From assembly GCA_002497345.1 (NCBI GenBank), contig DANS01000011.1, positions 14,747 to 19,963 of the forward strand: 5,217 nucleotides of DNA, given 5' to 3'. Below are positions 1 to 5,217 of this stretch, piece after piece. The stretch's first letter is position 1. The number at the start of each line of letters is the position of its first letter. This DNA comes from Thermoproteus sp. UBA157 (GTDB lineage Archaea > Thermoproteota > Thermoprotei > Thermoproteales > Thermoproteaceae). Position numbers and translations under genes: made by a program. The notes under the pieces are model-generated. The model was not told the origin of the DNA. It saw only the letters and a program-made list of their open reading frames with translations, and did not search any database.

Positions 1-67
1 CGACCTCTGCCTCGCGCAGCCGCGCCTCTACGTATTCCCTGGGCTTGTTCTTGAGGTCAAGATACAC
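1..67 (-). CDS. N-terminus of an unidentified protein (3' part outside window), possibly PaREP1-like
   Basis: Only the first 22 codons are visible, read leftward from a GTG at 67-65; the gene leaves the window at base 1. The peptide contains YLDLKNKPREYVEARL followed by a charged helix-like stretch, and its codons (AAG, GAG, GCG, AGG, CTC) match the real genes of this window. The GTG was chosen because a TATA-like element lies about 26-30 bases upstream on this strand, which fits a leaderless or nearly leaderless transcript. Reading upstream in the same frame meets a TAA at 112-110 without an ATG. From memory, the 'PREYVEARLREA' style resembles the start of PaREP1-type HEPN-like proteins, which are abundant in Thermoproteales, but 22 residues are too few to assign it. 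It is transcribed divergently from the HEPN-MNT gene. Confidence 0.5.
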   Translation of the reverse strand, partial: MYLDLKNKPREYVEARLREAEV

Positions 68-90
68 CTCCGCGTCGAGATGCGCGCAGG

Positions 91-103
91 TTGTAAAAAG
101 CCC
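91..103 (-). promoter_or_regulatory. Putative TATA box of the left-edge minus-strand gene
   Basis: On the minus strand this reads GGGCTTTTTACAA, an AT-rich island in GC-rich DNA. Its centre is about 26 bases upstream of position 70, just before the proposed GTG start at 67. The spacing matches archaeal TATA-to-start distances on leaderless mRNAs. No clear purine-rich BRE precedes it, so the call rests on composition and spacing. Confidence 0.4.
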
Positions 104-420
104 GCGGCTTTAGACAGCTCACCGACAGTTTGCTTGACGCCGTGGACGAAAGCGCGCGAGTCGAGCTTCCGTATCACCGGGCAGGCGAAGACGAGTTCAA
201 GCGATCCGCCACGTCTATCGTCACATAGCCCACAGCATATCGTCAATACGCTGATAAGGCGCTTGGGCCGCGATCGGGTCGCTACGCCGCAGAGGCGCCT
301 GCATCGTTGCGCTCTCGCAAGAGATAGTCCTGCTCGAGGAAGTGCCGCAGGATACGGACTCAGAGAGCCCGTCGGGGGTGTTGACCAACTCCCACGACTC
401 CTCCATCCTCGGCGAGGGTT

Positions 421-435
421 GTAAAGCTTTTAAAC
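421..435 (+). promoter_or_regulatory. BRE/TATA promoter of the HEPN-MNT gene
   Basis: The sequence GTAAAGCTTTTAAAC has a purine-rich BRE-like part followed by a CTTTTAAA TATA box centred near 430. Transcription should start about 25-27 bases downstream, near 455-457. This lies at the GTG at 453 and well downstream of the GTG at 342, so it argues that the coding region begins near 453. The core AAAGCTT is shared with the carB promoter. Confidence 0.6.
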
Positions 436-452
436 AGCACGTGATCGCTTGC

Positions 453-1208
453 GTGCAAGTTCTGGATAGGTTGCGCAAGCAGCTGGAGCTTATAAGGGCG
501 TACGTCGCCGAGCTGAAGTCCGAGCGGAGCTACCGCGGAGTCGAGAGGCTGGAGCAGCTCATAATCCAAGCGTTGCTCGACTTGGGCGCGATGGCCCTCT
601 CGGCGCTGGGCGCCCCCAAGGCGCAGAGCTACGGCCAACTAGGGGAGGCGTTGCGCAACCACGGCGTGTTGACGTCGGAAGACGCAGCAACCTTAAGGGC
701 GTTGGCCGGGCTGAGGAACATACTGGTGCACGGCTACGCGGCAGTGGAGCCGGAGAAGATGCTCGAATACTCGGGGAGAATCGGGCAAGACGCGTTGAGG
801 ATAGCGGAAAGGATCGTGACGGCGCTGGAGTCCAGAGGAGTAGATCCGCCCAAGCTGGTCGAGAAGATGAGGGACGTATTGAGGGGGAGGGTCAAACTCG
901 CCTACCTCTTCGGGGGGAGGGCCAAGGGCTATTCCCTGAAGGGGGACTGCGACGTGGCGGTGTACATGGAGGGCGGTTGCGACCTCTACGAGCTCGGCCT
1001 CATCCAAGTGGACCTCTCGGAGGCTTTGGGGGACGAGCGCGTGGACGTGCTCTGCCTCAACTCCGCGCCGCCAGAAATGATAATCGAAGCTCTGTCGGGC
1101 ATCCCCATAATCGACGACGAGGTGTTGAAGGCAGAGCTCTACGCCAAGGCTCTGGCCGAGCTCAACGACCTCGAGATAACCGCGAGGCGCGCCCGCGGGG
1201 CCGCGTAG
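453..1208 (+). CDS. HEPN (HepT-type RNase)-minimal nucleotidyltransferase (MntA-type) fusion protein
   Basis: One chain of about 251 residues (from GTG 453) joins the two halves of a HepT/MntA-type toxin-antitoxin pair. Residues ~5-125 are a helical HEPN domain with the RNase motif RNILVHGY: Arg88, His93 and Tyr95 form RX4HXY. In characterised HepT this tyrosine is the residue AMP-modified by MntA. Residues ~130-251 are a small nucleotidyltransferase: FGGRAKGY at about 153-160, the metal-binding pair Asp165/Asp167 in GDCDVAV, and a third Asp198 in RVDVLCLN. The classic GS of the loop is GG and the loop is one residue shorter than GSX10DXD. The frame stays open upstream to a GTG at 342, but the TATA box at 427-434 and the usual HepT start favour 453; GTG 441 and TTG 471 are alternatives. 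It ends in tandem TAG codons. It may be a self-silenced RNase toxin, or a nucleotidyltransferase using HEPN for substrate binding. Domain calls are confident; function is inferred. Confidence 0.85.
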   Translation: MQVLDRLRKQLELIRAYVAELKSERSYRGVERLEQLIIQALLDLGAMALSALGAPKAQSYGQLGEALRNHGVLTSEDAATLRALAGLRNILVHGYAAVEPEKMLEYSGRIGQDALRIAERIVTALESRGVDPPKLVEKMRDVLRGRVKLAYLFGGRAKGYSLKGDCDVAVYMEGGCDLYELGLIQVDLSEALGDERVDVLCLNSAPPEMIIEALSGIPIIDDEVLKAELYAKALAELNDLEITARRARGAA

Positions 1209-1263
1209 TAGCTCCGGCCGTTCCGGGTCCTCGCGCGCCTCGTCCTCTCCCGGCGCCAGCGGT

Positions 1264-1278
1264 CGAAAAGCTTATATA
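1264..1278 (+). promoter_or_regulatory. BRE/TATA promoter of carB
   Basis: CGAAAAG followed by CTTATATA is a textbook archaeal BRE plus TATA box, and the clearest AT-rich element in the 159-base gap behind the HEPN-MNT gene. With the TATA centre near 1274-1275, transcription should start near 1300. That leaves a leader of roughly 68 bases before the carB ATG at 1368. It shows that carB does not depend on read-through from the gene upstream. Confidence 0.7.
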
Positions 1279-1281
1279 TGC

Positions 1282-1334
1282 CATCAATCGAGGGGTTGAT
1301 GTCGGCGGGGCGAGTTTGGGCCTCGATTTAATCG
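1282..1334. repeat. Overlapping inverted repeats at the carB transcription start
   Basis: Three perfect inverted repeats overlap here. CATCAA (1282-1287) pairs with TTGATG (1296-1301) across 8 bases. AATCGAGG (1286-1293) pairs with CCTCGATT (1321-1328) across 27 bases. CGATT-T-AATCG (1324-1334) is a near-perfect palindrome. The first two share bases 1286-1287, so they could not form together. The first lies between the TATA box and the predicted transcription start, where an archaeal repressor commonly binds. The upstream arms probably lie before the transcript starts, so DNA operators are more likely than RNA hairpins. The regulator is unknown. Confidence 0.4.
1299..1331 (+). CDS. Possible 10-codon leader mini-ORF upstream of carB
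   Basis: An ATG at 1299 opens a short frame encoding MSAGRVWASI and ends at TAA 1329-1331, 36 bases before carB. Its ATG coincides with the transcription start predicted from the TATA box, so it could be translated as a leaderless mini-ORF. It is in the same frame as carB and separated from it by this one stop codon. It has only one arginine and no run of regulatory codons, so classical attenuation is not indicated. It may be accidental. Confidence 0.25.
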   Translation: MSAGRVWASI

Positions 1335-1359
1335 CAACCGGCGACGAGGAAAACGCAGC

Positions 1360-1363
1360 GGAG
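1360..1363 (+). promoter_or_regulatory. Weak Shine-Dalgarno site of carB
   Basis: GGAG sits four bases before the ATG at 1368. It matches the core of the archaeal anti-Shine-Dalgarno and supports the ATG as the start of a leadered message. No other start codon lies in frame between the upstream TAA (1329-1331) and this ATG. Confidence 0.4.
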
Positions 1364-1367
1364 AGCC

Positions 1368-4300
1368 ATGGACGTTAGGAGGATCCTCGTCGTCGGCTCG
1401 GGCGCCATAAAGATCGCGGAGGCGGCCGAGTTCGACTACTCGGGCTCGCAAGCGCTCAAGGCCTTCAAGGAGGAGGGCATCGAGACCATCTTGGTAAACC
1501 CCAACGTGGCCACCATCCAGACCTCGAAGGTCTTGGCGGATCGGGTCTACTTCCTCCCAATCAGCAAGGAGTTCCTGGAGCGCGTCATAGAGCGCGAGAG
1601 GCCCGACGCCATCGCTTGCGGCTTCGGAGGCCAGACGGCGCTCTCGGCCTGCGTCGAGTTGCACGACTCGGGCGTCCTCTCGAAATACGGCGTGAGGGTA
1701 GTCGGGACGCCGGTGGAGGGCATAAGGAAGGCCCTCTCGAGGGAGCTCTTCCAGAAGACCATGAAGGAGGCGGGGATACCAATACCGCCGAGCCTCGCGG
1801 CTAGGAGCCCCGAGGAGGCCTTGGCGGCTGCCGAGGAGCTGGGCTACCCCGTGATGGTGCGCGTCTCCTTCAACTTGGGCGGGGCCGGGGCCTTCAAGGC
1901 GAGTAGCCGCGCCGAGCTGGAATCCCGCATCTACAAGGCCTTCGCGCAGTCGGCCATAGGGGAGGTCCTCGTGGAGAAGTACCTGGAGGGCTGGAAGGAG
2001 GTGGAGTTCGAGGTGGTGAGGGACGCCCACGACAACGTAGCCGCCGTTGTGTGCATGGAGAATATAGACCCCATGGGCTACCACACGGGCGACTCCATCG
2101 TGGTGGCGCCTTGCCAGACCCTCACAGACGACGAGTACCAAACGGCCAGGGATATCTCTATAGCCGTGGAGAGGGCCATAGGCCTCATCGGCGAGGGGAA
2201 CGTCCAAGTGGCGATCAACTACGCAGGTCCTGAGCAATACGCCATAGAGACCAACCCGCGCATGTCGCGCTCGAGCGCCCTTGCCTCAAAGGCCTCCGGG
2301 TACCCCTTGGCCTACATCGCTGCAAAGCTGGCTCTGGGGTACCGCCTCGACGAGGTGTTGAACCAAGTGACGAGGCGCACCGTGGCGGCCTTCGAGCCAT
2401 CTCTGGACTACATCGTCGTGAAGCACCCCCGTTGGGAGAACGACCGCTTCGGCGTCAACGAAGGCCTGGGCCCCGAGATGATGTCGATCGGCGAGGCCAT
2501 GGGCATAGGCCGCAACTTGGAGGAGGCGTGGCAGAAGGCCGTGCGCATGATAGATATAGGCGAGCCGGGCCTAGTGGGCGGCCCCCTCTTTAAGTCCGCG
2601 GCCCTCGAGGAGGCCCTCGACGCCTTGGAGCGCCATCTGCCCTATTGGCCCATATACGCGGCCAAGGCCTTGTACTTGGGCGTCTCGGTGGAAAAGATCC
2701 ACGAGCTGACCAAGGTCGACAAGTTCTTCCTCAACGCAATAAAGAGGGTGGTAGACGTGTGGAAGGCCCTCGAGTCGGGCAACGCCTCTCCCGAGCTGTT
2801 GGAGGAGGCCAAGAGGCTCGGCTTCTCGGACGAGCAGATCGCGCACGCCCTAGGGGCCAAGCCCGAGGAGCTGGCCACGAGGAGGCGGAGGCCCGTGGTC
2901 AAGAAGATAGACACCCTCGCGGGGGAGTGGCCGGCCGACACGAACTACCTCTATTTGACCTACGGCGGCGAGTTCGACGAGCTGTCGCCCAAGGCCGACT
3001 ACTTGGTCGTTGGCGCCGGCGTCTTCAGAATAGGCGTATCCGTGGAGTTCGACTGGGCCACGGTCAACTTGGCGCTTGAGCTCAAGAAGAGGGGGTACCG
3101 CGTCGCGATACTCAACTACAACCCGGAGACGGTGTCCACGGATTGGGACGTGGTCGACAAGCTGTATTTCGACGAGATATCGGCCGAGAGGATCTTGGAT
3201 ATATACGAGAAGGAGGGCGGCCCCGTCGTGGTCCTATACGCGGGGGGCCAGATAGGGCAGAGGCTGTATCCCAAGCTGGAGATGCTCGGCGTGAGGATAG
3301 GCGGGACCCGCGCGCGCTCTGTGGACCTGGCCGAAGATAGGAGCAAGTTCTCGAGGCTTCTGGACAAGCTCGGCATAAAGCAACCGCCTTGGTTCTACGC
3401 GAGGAGCGTGGAGGAGGCCCTCAAGCTGGCGGACGACCTCGGCTACCCCGTCTTGTTGAGGCCCAGCTACGTGCTGGGCGGCACCTACATGGCCGTGGCG
3501 AGGAACGGAAGGGAGCTCACGGAGTTCCTCACCAATGCCGCAAAGGTGAGCGGCGAGTATCCAGTAGTCGTGTCCAAGTTCATGCCGTGGGGTATAGAGG
3601 CGGAGGTAGATGCGGTCTCGGACGGCAAAAGGACCGTCGTGACGCCGATAGAACACGTGGAGCCGCCCGGCGTACACTCGGGCGACTCCACCATGGTGAT
3701 GCCGCCTCGCAAAATGCCGAGCTGGGCCGCGGAGAAGATGGCCGAGGTGGCCCACACGATTGCGAGGGAGCTCGAAGTCAAGGGGCCTCTCAACGTTCAA
3801 TTCATAGTTCTCGACGATGTCTACGTCATAGAGGCGAACTTGAGGGCGAGCCGCTCCATGCCTTTCGTCAGCAAGGCCACGGGCGTCAACTACATGTCGC
3901 TGGTGGCGGACGTCTTGACGAGCGAGAGGCTTCCCTACGATGGCGAGCTGACGGTGCTTAGGCCCTCCAGGTGGTGGGTCAAGACGGCGCAGTTCTCCTG
4001 GAGCAGAGTCAGAGGGGCTTACCCTAGGCTGGGGCCCGTCATGTACAGCACAGGCGAGGTGGCCTCCTTCGGCGATACCTTCGAGGAGGCCCTCCTCAAG
4101 AGCTGGCTCTCGGCCCAGCCCAACAAGGTGCCGAGGAGGAACGCCTTGGTCTACACCTTCGATGAGGCCTACCTAAAGGACGTGGAGGAGATAAGGAGGA
4201 GGCTGACCTGGCTGGAGCTGCTGGAGCCGACTCCCGACGTGGTGGACAAGATCAAGTGGAGGAAGGTGGACTTGGTGATAACGGCCGGCGTCACGCCCGA

Positions 4301-4436
4301 GAAGGACTACGCAATTAGGCGCGTCGCGGCGGACACGTCGACGCCCCTCGTGTTGCACCCATCGCTGGGCTTGGAGTTGGCCAACGCCTTCAACTGGCTG
4401 AGGAAGGGAGGCGAGCTCAAGGCCGAGCCGTGGTGA
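1368..4436 (+). CDS. carB: Carbamoyl-phosphate synthase large subunit
   Basis: Complete, 1022 residues (E. coli CarB has 1073). The enzyme makes carbamoyl phosphate from bicarbonate, two ATP and ammonia delivered by the glutaminase subunit CarA, for arginine and pyrimidine synthesis in the cytoplasm. The N-terminal carboxyphosphate half starts with GSGAIKIAEAAEFDYSGSQA and shows Arg165, Gly171-Gly172, Gln280 and the ETNPRMSRSS block with Glu294/Asn296/Arg298. An oligomerisation region follows (about 395-540). The carbamate-phosphorylating half has GVFRIGVSVEFDW, GGQIGQRL, RPSYVLGG (698-705), GVHSGDS and IEANLRASRSMPFVSKATG with Glu822/Asn824; the E. coli NPR is NLR here. The C-terminal MGS-like domain is only about 100 residues (923-1022) and lacks the strand-loop around the E. 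coli THGT segment, so UMP control may be lost. The ATG fits the family start. It is probably the first gene of an operon with the ligase that overlaps its stop. No carA is visible nearby. Confidence 0.97.
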   Translation: MDVRRILVVGSGAIKIAEAAEFDYSGSQALKAFKEEGIETILVNPNVATIQTSKVLADRVYFLPISKEFLERVIERERPDAIACGFGGQTALSACVELHDSGVLSKYGVRVVGTPVEGIRKALSRELFQKTMKEAGIPIPPSLAARSPEEALAAAEELGYPVMVRVSFNLGGAGAFKASSRAELESRIYKAFAQSAIGEVLVEKYLEGWKEVEFEVVRDAHDNVAAVVCMENIDPMGYHTGDSIVVAPCQTLTDDEYQTARDISIAVERAIGLIGEGNVQVAINYAGPEQYAIETNPRMSRSSALASKASGYPLAYIAAKLALGYRLDEVLNQVTRRTVAAFEPSLDYIVVKHPRWENDRFGVNEGLGPEMMSIGEAMGIGRNLEEAWQKAVRMIDIGEPGLVGGPLFKSAALEEALDALERHLPYWPIYAAKALYLGVSVEKIHELTKVDKFFLNAIKRVVDVWKALESGNASPELLEEAKRLGFSDEQIAHALGAKPEELATRRRRPVVKKIDTLAGEWPADTNYLYLTYGGEFDELSPKADYLVVGAGVFRIGVSVEFDWATVNLALELKKRGYRVAILNYNPETVSTDWDVVDKLYFDEISAERILDIYEKEGGPVVVLYAGGQIGQRLYPKLEMLGVRIGGTRARSVDLAEDRSKFSRLLDKLGIKQPPWFYARSVEEALKLADDLGYPVLLRPSYVLGGTYMAVARNGRELTEFLTNAAKVSGEYPVVVSKFMPWGIEAEVDAVSDGKRTVVTPIEHVEPPGVHSGDSTMVMPPRKMPSWAAEKMAEVAHTIARELEVKGPLNVQFIVLDDVYVIEANLRASRSMPFVSKATGVNYMSLVADVLTSERLPYDGELTVLRPSRWWVKTAQFSWSRVRGAYPRLGPVMYSTGEVASFGDTFEEALLKSWLSAQPNKVPRRNALVYTFDEAYLKDVEEIRRRLTWLELLEPTPDVVDKIKWRKVDLVITAGVTPEKDYAIRRVAADTSTPLVLHPSLGLELANAFNWLRKGGELKAEPW
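4430..4436 (+). promoter_or_regulatory. carB stop / ligase start overlap (translational coupling)
   Basis: The bases GTGGTGA hold two tandem GTG codons in the ligase frame (4430 and 4433) and the carB TGA (4434-4436). The second GTG gives a four-base GTGA overlap and a protein starting MKLVVDV, as expected for LysX-type ligases. A GGAGG lies about 21 bases upstream, too far for normal spacing, so re-initiation by ribosomes finishing carB is the likely mechanism. Confidence 0.6.
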
Positions 4437-5217
4437 AGCTGGTGGTTGACGTGTTGAAGGAGGAGGAGAAGATGTTGCTGAAGGCGGCGGAGAGGCTCGG
4501 CGCTAGGCTGGACCTAGTAAGGGTCGAGGGGCTGAGCTTGGACGAGGATGTTGAAGACGGCGTTTATCTGATAAGAACGCTAAGCCACAATAGGGCCATT
4601 ATCGCCGCGGCCCACGTGGAGGCGTCGGGCGCCGTCGCGGTGAACAATTGGAGAGCCCTCGCCGCTGGGTGGAACAAGGCCGTGGCCTTGGCGATGCTAA
4701 GAGCCTCGGGCTTGCCTATACCCAAGACCCGCTTGGCCCCCGCCGCGCCGGACTCCAAGGAGCTCATCGTCAAGCCTGCCTTCGGGAGCTGGGGCAGAAA
4801 GGTGGCGTTGGCCAGATCCAGGGAGGACGTGGAGGCCCTCCTGAGAGGCGCCGACCCCGACGAGGTTTACCTAGTTCAAGAGCGCATAGGAGACGGCACG
4901 GACATAAGGGCGTTCGTGATAGGCTATAGGGTGGTCGCCGCCATGATAAGAAGGCCGCCGCCCGGCGATTGGCGCAGCAACGCGGCCAGGGGCGGAACGG
5001 TCGAGGGGATAAGGCCCTCCCCGGAGCTCGAGAGCTTGGCCGTCAAGGCCGCAAGGGCTCTCAACGCCGAGTACGCGGGCGTGGACATCCTAATAGGCGA
5101 AGGCGCTTACTACGTGGGGGAGGTAAACATGGTGCCGGAGTTCAAGGCAGTTGCCAGAGCCAGCGGCGTAGACGTCGCGCGCGAGTTGGTGGAATACGTC
5201 CTCGAGATGGAGAGGAA
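4433..5217 (+). CDS. argX: LysW-glutamate/2-aminoadipate ligase, LysX/ArgX type (3' end outside window)
   Basis: 261 codons are visible of a family usually near 280, so about 20 residues are missing at the right edge. These RimK-like ATP-grasp enzymes couple the amino group of glutamate (ArgX) or 2-aminoadipate (LysX) to the C-terminal glutamate of the carrier LysW, the first protected step towards ornithine or lysine. The chain has a small N-terminal domain ending in SHNRAIIAA, then the ATP-grasp part: GLPIPKT at 93-99, Lys114, the loop GSWGRKVAL at 118-126, VQERIGDGTDIRAF at 148-161, SNAARGG at 182-188, and the metal ligands Asp218, Glu230 and Asn232 in GEVNMVPEFKA. The family's common EVN-HTMEFKN block is altered there. 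Starting inside the carB stop suggests a role in arginine synthesis, hence the symbol, but LysX or a bifunctional enzyme cannot be excluded. The GTG at 4433 is preferred; GTG 4430, 4442 and 4451 are alternatives. Confidence 0.88.
   Translation, partial: MKLVVDVLKEEEKMLLKAAERLGARLDLVRVEGLSLDEDVEDGVYLIRTLSHNRAIIAAAHVEASGAVAVNNWRALAAGWNKAVALAMLRASGLPIPKTRLAPAAPDSKELIVKPAFGSWGRKVALARSREDVEALLRGADPDEVYLVQERIGDGTDIRAFVIGYRVVAAMIRRPPPGDWRSNAARGGTVEGIRPSPELESLAVKAARALNAEYAGVDILIGEGAYYVGEVNMVPEFKAVARASGVDVARELVEYVLEMER

Larger units (their letters stand above)
68..452. other. Divergent intergenic region without a confident gene
   Basis: About 385 bases separate the two divergent starts. The plus strand has open frames here, but their translations are Arg/Ser/Pro-rich and look non-coding. 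The minus strand has three protein-like stretches in different frames: one starting MEESWELVNTPDGLSES (from 406 leftward), one reading RILRHFLEQDYLLRERN (about 353-303) and one reading LELVFACPVIRKLDSRAF (about 203-150). None forms a complete gene, so a decayed minus-strand gene is possible. Several short GC-rich hairpins occur around 257-353. No tRNA, CRISPR repeat or long direct repeat was seen. The region also carries the promoters of both flanking genes. Confidence 0.5.

Noticed and set aside
195..205. GTTCAAG resembling a tRNA T-loop
   Set aside because: The closing C is missing, the flanking bases do not form a T-stem, and no acceptor stem or anticodon arm fits around it.
80..424. Plus-strand open frame in the intergenic region
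   Set aside because: The translation is rich in Arg, Ser and Pro with no domain-like pattern, and it runs across both promoters.
693..1007. Minus-strand open frame opposite the HEPN-MNT gene
   Set aside because: It overlaps the conserved RX4HXY and DXD motifs of the real gene and has shadow-like composition.
1209..1260. Pyrimidine-rich stretch after the HEPN-MNT gene as a terminator
   Set aside because: It is C-rich rather than T-rich and has only a weak 5-bp stem, so it does not meet archaeal terminator expectations.
1284..2237. 317-codon open frame on the minus strand opposite carB
   Set aside because: It is antisense to the conserved N-terminal half of CarB; the His/Arg/Leu-rich translation is typical of the shadow of a GC-rich gene.
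3234..3800. 188-codon open frame on the minus strand opposite carB
   Set aside because: It is antisense to the second ATP-grasp half of CarB and resembles no protein family.
1..5217. CRISPR array, insertion sequence or long direct repeats
   Set aside because: No regularly spaced repeats, terminal inverted repeats or transposase-like sequence were seen. The two halves of carB are related at protein level, but this is the normal internal duplication of the family.

Overview
The window looks like chromosomal DNA of a high-GC hyperthermophilic crenarchaeon, most likely of the Thermoproteales (Thermoproteus/Pyrobaculum type). The evidence is archaeal BRE/TATA boxes about 25 bases upstream of several starts, GTG starts with little or no leader, heavy use of AGG, ATA and GAG codons, a crenarchaeal-type CarB, and a LysW-dependent ATP-grasp ligase. 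The placement is an inference from these traits; no marker gene is present.

Layout. (1) At the left edge, the first 22 codons of a minus-strand gene (67..1) leave the window; its TATA box is at about 91-100. (2) Bases 68-452 are a divergent intergenic region without a confident gene. It holds the two outward-facing promoters and, on the minus strand, protein-like stretches in different frames that may be remains of a decayed gene. (3) Bases 453-1208 encode a single polypeptide with a HEPN (HepT-type) RNase domain followed by a minimal nucleotidyltransferase (MntA-type) domain. This is a toxin and its usual antitoxin fused in one chain. (4) Bases 1209-1367 form the carB leader: a strong promoter, overlapping inverted repeats, and a 10-codon mini-ORF whose ATG falls at the predicted transcription start. 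(5) Bases 1368-4436 encode the complete large subunit of carbamoyl-phosphate synthase, with a shortened C-terminal allosteric domain. (6) From 4433 to the right edge runs a LysX/ArgX-type ligase that overlaps the carB stop by four bases and lacks only its C-terminal end.

How the genes work together. CarB makes carbamoyl phosphate for arginine and pyrimidines. The LysX/ArgX ligase attaches glutamate or 2-aminoadipate to the carrier protein LysW in the protected route to ornithine and lysine. Their translational coupling suggests joint supply of the two substrates of ornithine carbamoyltransferase. No carA, lysW or other arg/lys gene is inside the window. The HEPN-MNT fusion has its own promoter and probably is a separate, defence- or stress-type locus. 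It is the most unusual element here, together with the carB leader and the reduced CarB regulatory domain.
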